In this document: one piece after another, positions 59,525 through 64,000 of the stretch
How the letters are laid out: each line of letters opens with the position of its first letter
Numbering within the stretch: position 1 is the stretch's first letter
Source: Amphimedon queenslandica
Taxonomy: Eukaryota; Porifera; Demospongiae; Haplosclerida; Niphatidae
Length of the DNA: 64,000 bases
Reading direction: 5' to 3'
Assembly: GCF_000090795.2 (NCBI RefSeq)
Contig: NW_003546272.1
Span: 373,865 to 437,864 of the forward strand
Made by a program: the position numbers and the translations under genes
The notes under the pieces: generated by a model
The model's input: only the letters and a program-made list of their open reading frames with translations
Databases searched by the model: none
Told to the model about the DNA's origin: nothing

Positions 59525-62500
59525 ATGGGCCACACCTTCGACACACCACTAGCTCGGCAGTCGGCACTACACGACACAGTTGCAGTAAAAATGAGTGAGT
59601 TTTTGTGGAAGAAGGAAGACCTGGCTGGTTCTAGTCATTCAGAAAAGAAAAGGAGAGTACTAGTCTTATATACTGGTGGAACTATTGGCATGAAGTGGAC
59701 GGAGAAAGGTATTTTATAACCAAAACCGTTTAATATGCAATAATTTAATAAGTAATGATGTTCAGGGTATTCACCTGTGAAGGATTATTTTGAAGACAAG
59801 ATACAGACGTATCCAATGCTCAAAGACACCCAATACGTCATTAGTAGTCTAGAGACGGAGAGATTTGAAGGAATCAAACCAATACCACTACCGTAAGATG
59901 TAGCTATAATACTACAATCACTGGAGAGCTGCCATTAATGTTGTTTCAGTATTGTATATGCAATATGGCACAATTAGATATGTACACACTAGATATGACA
60001 CATTCATATTCTCAATATCTTATTACTATCCTCGTTTACTAGCAGAAATAATAGTTAAGCTCTTTTCCTTTGTTCCTTTCCCTTTGTTCCTTTACAGTTT
60101 AACCATTCGTAATTACCGAATACTGTATGGTATAAAGGAGTACACTCCATTGCTTGACTCCAGTAACATGTCAATGACCGACTGGGCATACATAGCCAGT
60201 GACATAAGGAAATATTATGCAAAATTTGATGCCTTTGTCATCCTCCATGGAACAGATACCATGGCATACACGGCCTCTGCACTGTCTTTTATGCTAGAGA
60301 ACTTAGGAAAGACCATCATATTGACAGGATCACAGGTCAGTAATAGAAAACTGTTGCAATACTGTATGTTGTATGTGTACTACATCAAGAGTCCTTTATC
60401 TTGTATATATGAACTGTTAGATTCCATTGTCAGAGTTAAGAAGTGATGGAAGAGACAACCTGCTCGAGTCACTGATCATTGCTGGGGAGTTTGTTATACC
60501 TGAGGTATATAATGGAGAATGATGAGGATAGAGTTGAGTGAAATTATATGCAATAGACTTGATACTCTTCATTATTACTGCATGTGCATTGGTACTATTA
60601 ACTTGCATAGGTCCTCCTTTATTTCAATAACAAGTTATTCAGGGGAAATAGAACGGTTAAAATGAACTCGAGTAGACTCGATGCTTTCTCTTCTCCTAAT
60701 TTCCCTCCCATTGCAAGAGTCGGAGTAGATATAAAAGGTACTGCCATTAATGATGACACCCAGGTATGCAAGTTCCTCTTCTTCTAGTGAACTGGGAGTC
60801 AGTGTTTAGGCCAAGCAGTACTGAGAAGTTTCATGTTCATTCAGACATGAATTCAAATGTTGGGATACTTAGACTGTTCCCTGGAATATCAAAAGCAGCT
60901 GTGAGTTATCCATCAATTATTATTAGTCCTCATCATTATAGCACTTTTAAAATTTGTAGATCTGTTCTTTTCTACAGCCCCCAATGGAGGGCGTGGTCCT
61001 CCAGTCGTATGGTGCCGGTAACATTCCTGACAGTCGTTCTGATATTATTCAAGAATTATCAGCTGCTACCGAGAGAGGAGTCATAATAGTGAACTGCAGT
61101 CAGTGCTTCTCTGGTTACGTCAGTGAGAAATATGCAGCTGGACTGGTAAGAAGTATAGATGTATACATGTACATGTACATTACATGCATATCAACTAGCT
61201 AGAGTGTTAAAATAATAGCTATGTAAGTACGTACATGTACATAAACTTTTTCAACAGTATCAATAGGTGCATGCACACTATATACAGTATATATTCACAG
61301 TATGTAGAAGTTCTTCAACAGGATCAATGCATTTGTGGATACATGTATAGTTACATTGTGTATTTAAATAATTAGATATTAAGAGATGCTAATGTCATAC
61401 CTGGATATGATATGACTCCAGAGGCTTCTCTTACTAAACTGTCTTACCTGCTCAGTCGGTCTGAGCTCTCACTAGAAGAGAAACGTAAACTAATGGAAGA
61501 GAACCTAAGAGGAGAGAAGACGGTCATTAACGAACAGTCCGACCCTCAGTCTTTATTAAACGATACCAATTTATTAAGATCGCTAACAAAACTTCTCACT
61601 TCAAACACTGTAGGTTTAAAATTCTCAATCCTTTGTCTCATGTCCCTGTCCCTCTCTTCCTCTTTGTTAGGATGTGAAGCTGTTACGTGAGTCATTATTT
61701 CCTTCTCTGCTCTGTAAAGCTGCTTCTGAGGGTGATCTAGAAGCTCTGAAAACACTCAAAAAAGAAGTACTAAATGATTTTATTCCTATTGTAAAGACTA
61801 CAATAAAAAACACTATTTCTATAAATCCCTTTATCCTTTCTTTTTCTCTGCTATTTAAGAATGTTTGCTTTTGCCTCACTCACTCTCTGTTTCTTCTCTT
61901 AGGGAGGTGATGTTGCATTTCCGGACTATACTGGCCTGACTCCGCTTCATTTAGCTGCTAGACGAGGTCATTATGACACTGTTCATTATTTGCTCGTTAA
62001 TGGAGCCTCGGTACACATGAAGGACTCACTACATCGCACTCCACTACATGAAGCTATAAGTTTTAAGTGAGAGGATGGGGAGAGAGTGAAGAAGGATGAA
62101 GTGATGCTTTATGTATTCTTCTTATTTTTGTCTCTCTTTTCTTTTTCCAAAGGCAACTCGATATTATAAAACTCTTAGTACAGACTGGTGCACACATAAA
62201 TGAGACCCCAACTGAGATTGGCAGCAAACTATGCCTGTAAGAATTAAGAATGCATCTTTATTTCCAAAAAAATTTTAAATCTTTTTCACCACCTGAGCTG
62301 CTAATCAACACGTAGAGGTGTAGTAAAATTGTTTTATTTTTTATAGAGCTGCTTCGGTGGATGATGTGAAATTGGTTGAAGCTTGGAGACTGGCAGGAGC
62401 TGATATGAACTCAAAAGATTACTCTGGAAATACAGCCAGCAGTATAGTAGGGAAACTGTCATTATGCATCAATTTAAACTTACTATGTTTTGTGTAGGCT

Positions 62501-62557
62501 CAAGCAGGTTCTCAAGTCTCACAGTATCTGGCTAAAATCAAGTGCAAAGAAAACTAA
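59525..62557 (+). CDS. ASPG: L-asparaginase with C-terminal ankyrin repeats (ASPG / 60-kDa lysophospholipase type)
   Basis: Starts MGHTFDTPLARQ; an internal ATG (MSEFLWKK) is also possible. Asparaginase motifs: VLVLYTGGTIGMKW with the first active Thr, and FVILHGTDTMAYTASALSFM with the second Thr-Asp pair. GSQIPLSELRSDGRDNLLES, GVVLQSYGAGNIPDSRSD, ERGVIIVNCSQCFSG and GYDMTPEASLTKLSYLL follow, all as in vertebrate ASPG. After about residue 370 come ankyrin repeats (GLTPLHLAARRGHYDTVHYL, RTPLHEAI, DIIKLLVQTGAHIN, LAASVDDVKLVEAWRLAGAD). The last exon ends KIKCKEN at 62557. It hydrolyses asparagine to aspartate and ammonia in the cytosol; the mammalian relative also has lysophospholipase activity. 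Confidence 0.94.
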
Positions 62558-62923
62558 GATGTTTTATAGTATCCTAAATAAGCAAGTATTTCTCTTACAG
62601 TCAGCTGTCGTTTTTAGCAAAACCATTGTTTTTATATTAATCATTGTAATTGTTATGTTACCTAAGGTCTTTGAAAAAATTCCTATTTTGATTGCTCTCA
62701 TAACCAATTTTGGCATAATGCATGCTTTAGTAGAGTCTTTTGCAAATTTCAGAGCAACTTAAAAAATTTATACAAAGTTTCTACATGTGTATGCATCAAA
62801 AAATTATAAAATTCTCTCCGGGTCATTTTTGACAAACACAATCAATAATGATTATTATTTATATCATCTTTACGAATAAAAAGTTTATAAATTAATTATT
62901 AAAAGTGACACACAAAAAATTAA
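62558..62923. other. Convergent intergenic region with a worn repeat fragment
   Basis: 366 bp between the asparaginase and GPCR 3' ends. From about 62735 to 62835 it holds a fragment of the 185-bp repeat (AGAGCAACTTAAAAAATTTA, then TTCTCTCCGGGTCATTTTTG). Otherwise AT-rich. Confidence 0.65.
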
Positions 62924-64000
62924 TCAATCACTGCCAAGTGCTTCTTTTTCTTTCTCCTTTGCCCTTTCACTCAAACTCATTTCCTCCACTTTCTCTTCAG
63001 TTGGCATCTTCTTCTCCTCAAGTTGAGCCAATTCAATTTTCTCATCATCACCATCCTCCACTGAAGTATTAGCAAACCCAAGACTACTGGCAGTTGAGTA
63101 GTCATTTTCCACTACTGACTTCTTGATTGTCCCCATTGATATTGCTAAAAAAAGAGTGGGTACAAAAAATTGTCAAAACTTGCTTAAAAACTTAACTATA
63201 CTTACATGATTGTGAATCTTTACTAGCTTTCATTGTGGAGCTTGTAGATATCTGTATACAAGAAGGAGATAGTGGGAATTTGTGTGAGTAATACTTACAT
63301 AGTTGTAGGTTCTGGTTCGTGATGTTAGTCCTCTCTTCACCTTGTTTATTCTTGGAGACAATTTAGACCAAACCTTATCGCTACGTACGACATGGAAAAA
63401 GAAAATTGCAGCACCCTGGGGAACAATGACTCAATCTGTATAGCATTCAAAAGGATTAGGAATAAACCTGTAAAGTATTAAGGAGTGTGAATATCCATGC
63501 AAAGGCACTCGTGTTTCTGTTGACAGCCAACAGGCCAAACAACCAAGTCAACCCAAGGAGTGGCAAGAGTACAAGAGATGCTTTTAGTAAACTCCTGTAT
63601 ATAAAGGAAGAATTGAGCTTTAAAACTTGTAATGTACATGCAGTGTTATTCTAAATGTAGCATTACATGTGCTCATATAGGCTCACTCACAGAGCTAAGT
63701 CTCTATTAGCTCCAGTTTTCTTTTTAATAGACTTTTGATTACTCCTTGTCTTCCATATGGAATACAATGCTAATACAAGGAAAACTGAATTGATCTGCAA
63801 AAAATTAAGCAACGAAAAATGAAATCCAAGCAGTCATAATTTTATGAATAAAACTGACTTACAATAATGATAACTATCATAGGAGCTACAAAGGCCCATA
63901 TCACTCCATTATCAACCGACAGCCAACAACTGTAATACAAATAGGATACAATTAATATGCTTGAATCCTACATAACTTACTATAATAAATCTCCCTCATC
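62924..64000 (-). CDS. Adhesion-family GPCR, TM4/5 to C-terminus (5' part beyond window)
   Basis: Exons from right to left give DLYY at the edge, then CWLSVDNGVIWAFVAPMIVI (extracellular loop 2 Cys-Trp and TM5, about 63930-63860). NSVFLVLALYSIWKTRS, LVLLPLLGLTWLFGLLAV (TM6), FAWIFTLLNTLQ|GAAIFFFHV (TM7; junction at 63415) and KRGLTSRTRTYNY follow. The last exons 63251-63206 and 63144-62924 encode a Ser-rich then highly charged Glu/Lys tail ending EKEALGSD. CW in loop 2, LTWLFG in TM6 and LQG in TM7 are hallmarks of adhesion (class B2) GPCRs. The ligand-binding N-terminus and GAIN domain would lie to the right, outside the window. Confidence 0.9.

Noticed and set aside
1-64000. Virus-like elements, CRISPR arrays, bacterial operons
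   Set aside because: Nothing in the frames resembles capsid, reverse transcriptase, integrase or cas proteins, and the many spliced genes rule out a prokaryotic source.

Overview
The window looks like nuclear DNA of an early-branching animal, most likely a demosponge of the Amphimedon type. It is AT-rich and gene-dense. Most genes are cut into many short exons by introns of about 50-100 bp with GT..AG ends, intergenic gaps are often only 150-350 bp, and the gene set is animal-like (ATG14, eIF5, TRIM-NHL, soluble adenylyl cyclase, TTLL5, adhesion GPCR). The species call is inference; the animal origin is firm.

Layout: 1-1839 (-) two neighbouring death-domain plus coiled-coil genes, the first running off the left edge; 1984-about 4600 (-) ATG14, the autophagy PI3K targeting subunit; 4674-8306 (+) translation factor eIF5; 8648-10927 (-) single-exon TRIM-NHL ubiquitin ligase; 11275-11859 (-) single-exon EF-hand protein; 12091-12929 (+) small membrane protein; about 13.08-13.92 kb a nearly pure A/T block; 14166-21160 (+) molybdo-flavoenzyme of the xanthine dehydrogenase/aldehyde oxidase family; 21346-30347 (+) soluble adenylyl cyclase (ADCY10 type); 30648-51241 (+) a giant cell-surface protein of about 5,300 residues; 51496-57494 (+) TTLL5-type tubulin glutamylase; 57673-59375 (-) PPP1R36-like gene; 59525-62557 (+) asparaginase with ankyrin repeats; 62924-64000 (-) 3' part of an adhesion GPCR.

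The most striking item is the giant surface protein. Its N-terminus matches usherin (LamG-like fold followed by a laminin N-terminal domain). A mucin-like Ser/Thr stretch built on a 48/51-bp coding minisatellite follows. Then come two successive TMEM132-like Ig-type blocks, each ending in a cohesin-like domain followed by dockerin-like calcium loops, with furin-like sites. The protein ends with FN3-type domains, one membrane span and a long tail finishing in a PDZ-ligand-like ITAL. About 12.2 kb of it is one exon in an otherwise intron-rich region.

Introns carry a related family of about 180-185-bp tandem repeats with a perfect 20-bp palindrome in many copies, a 383-bp MITE with 20-bp terminal inverted repeats, and many runs of the self-complementary hexamer TACATG. 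I saw no prokaryotic operons, CRISPR arrays, confident tRNA/rRNA genes or virus-derived elements. Several neighbours (sAC, TTLL5, PPP1R36-like, usherin-like) have relatives tied to cilia or sperm, which may or may not be coincidence.
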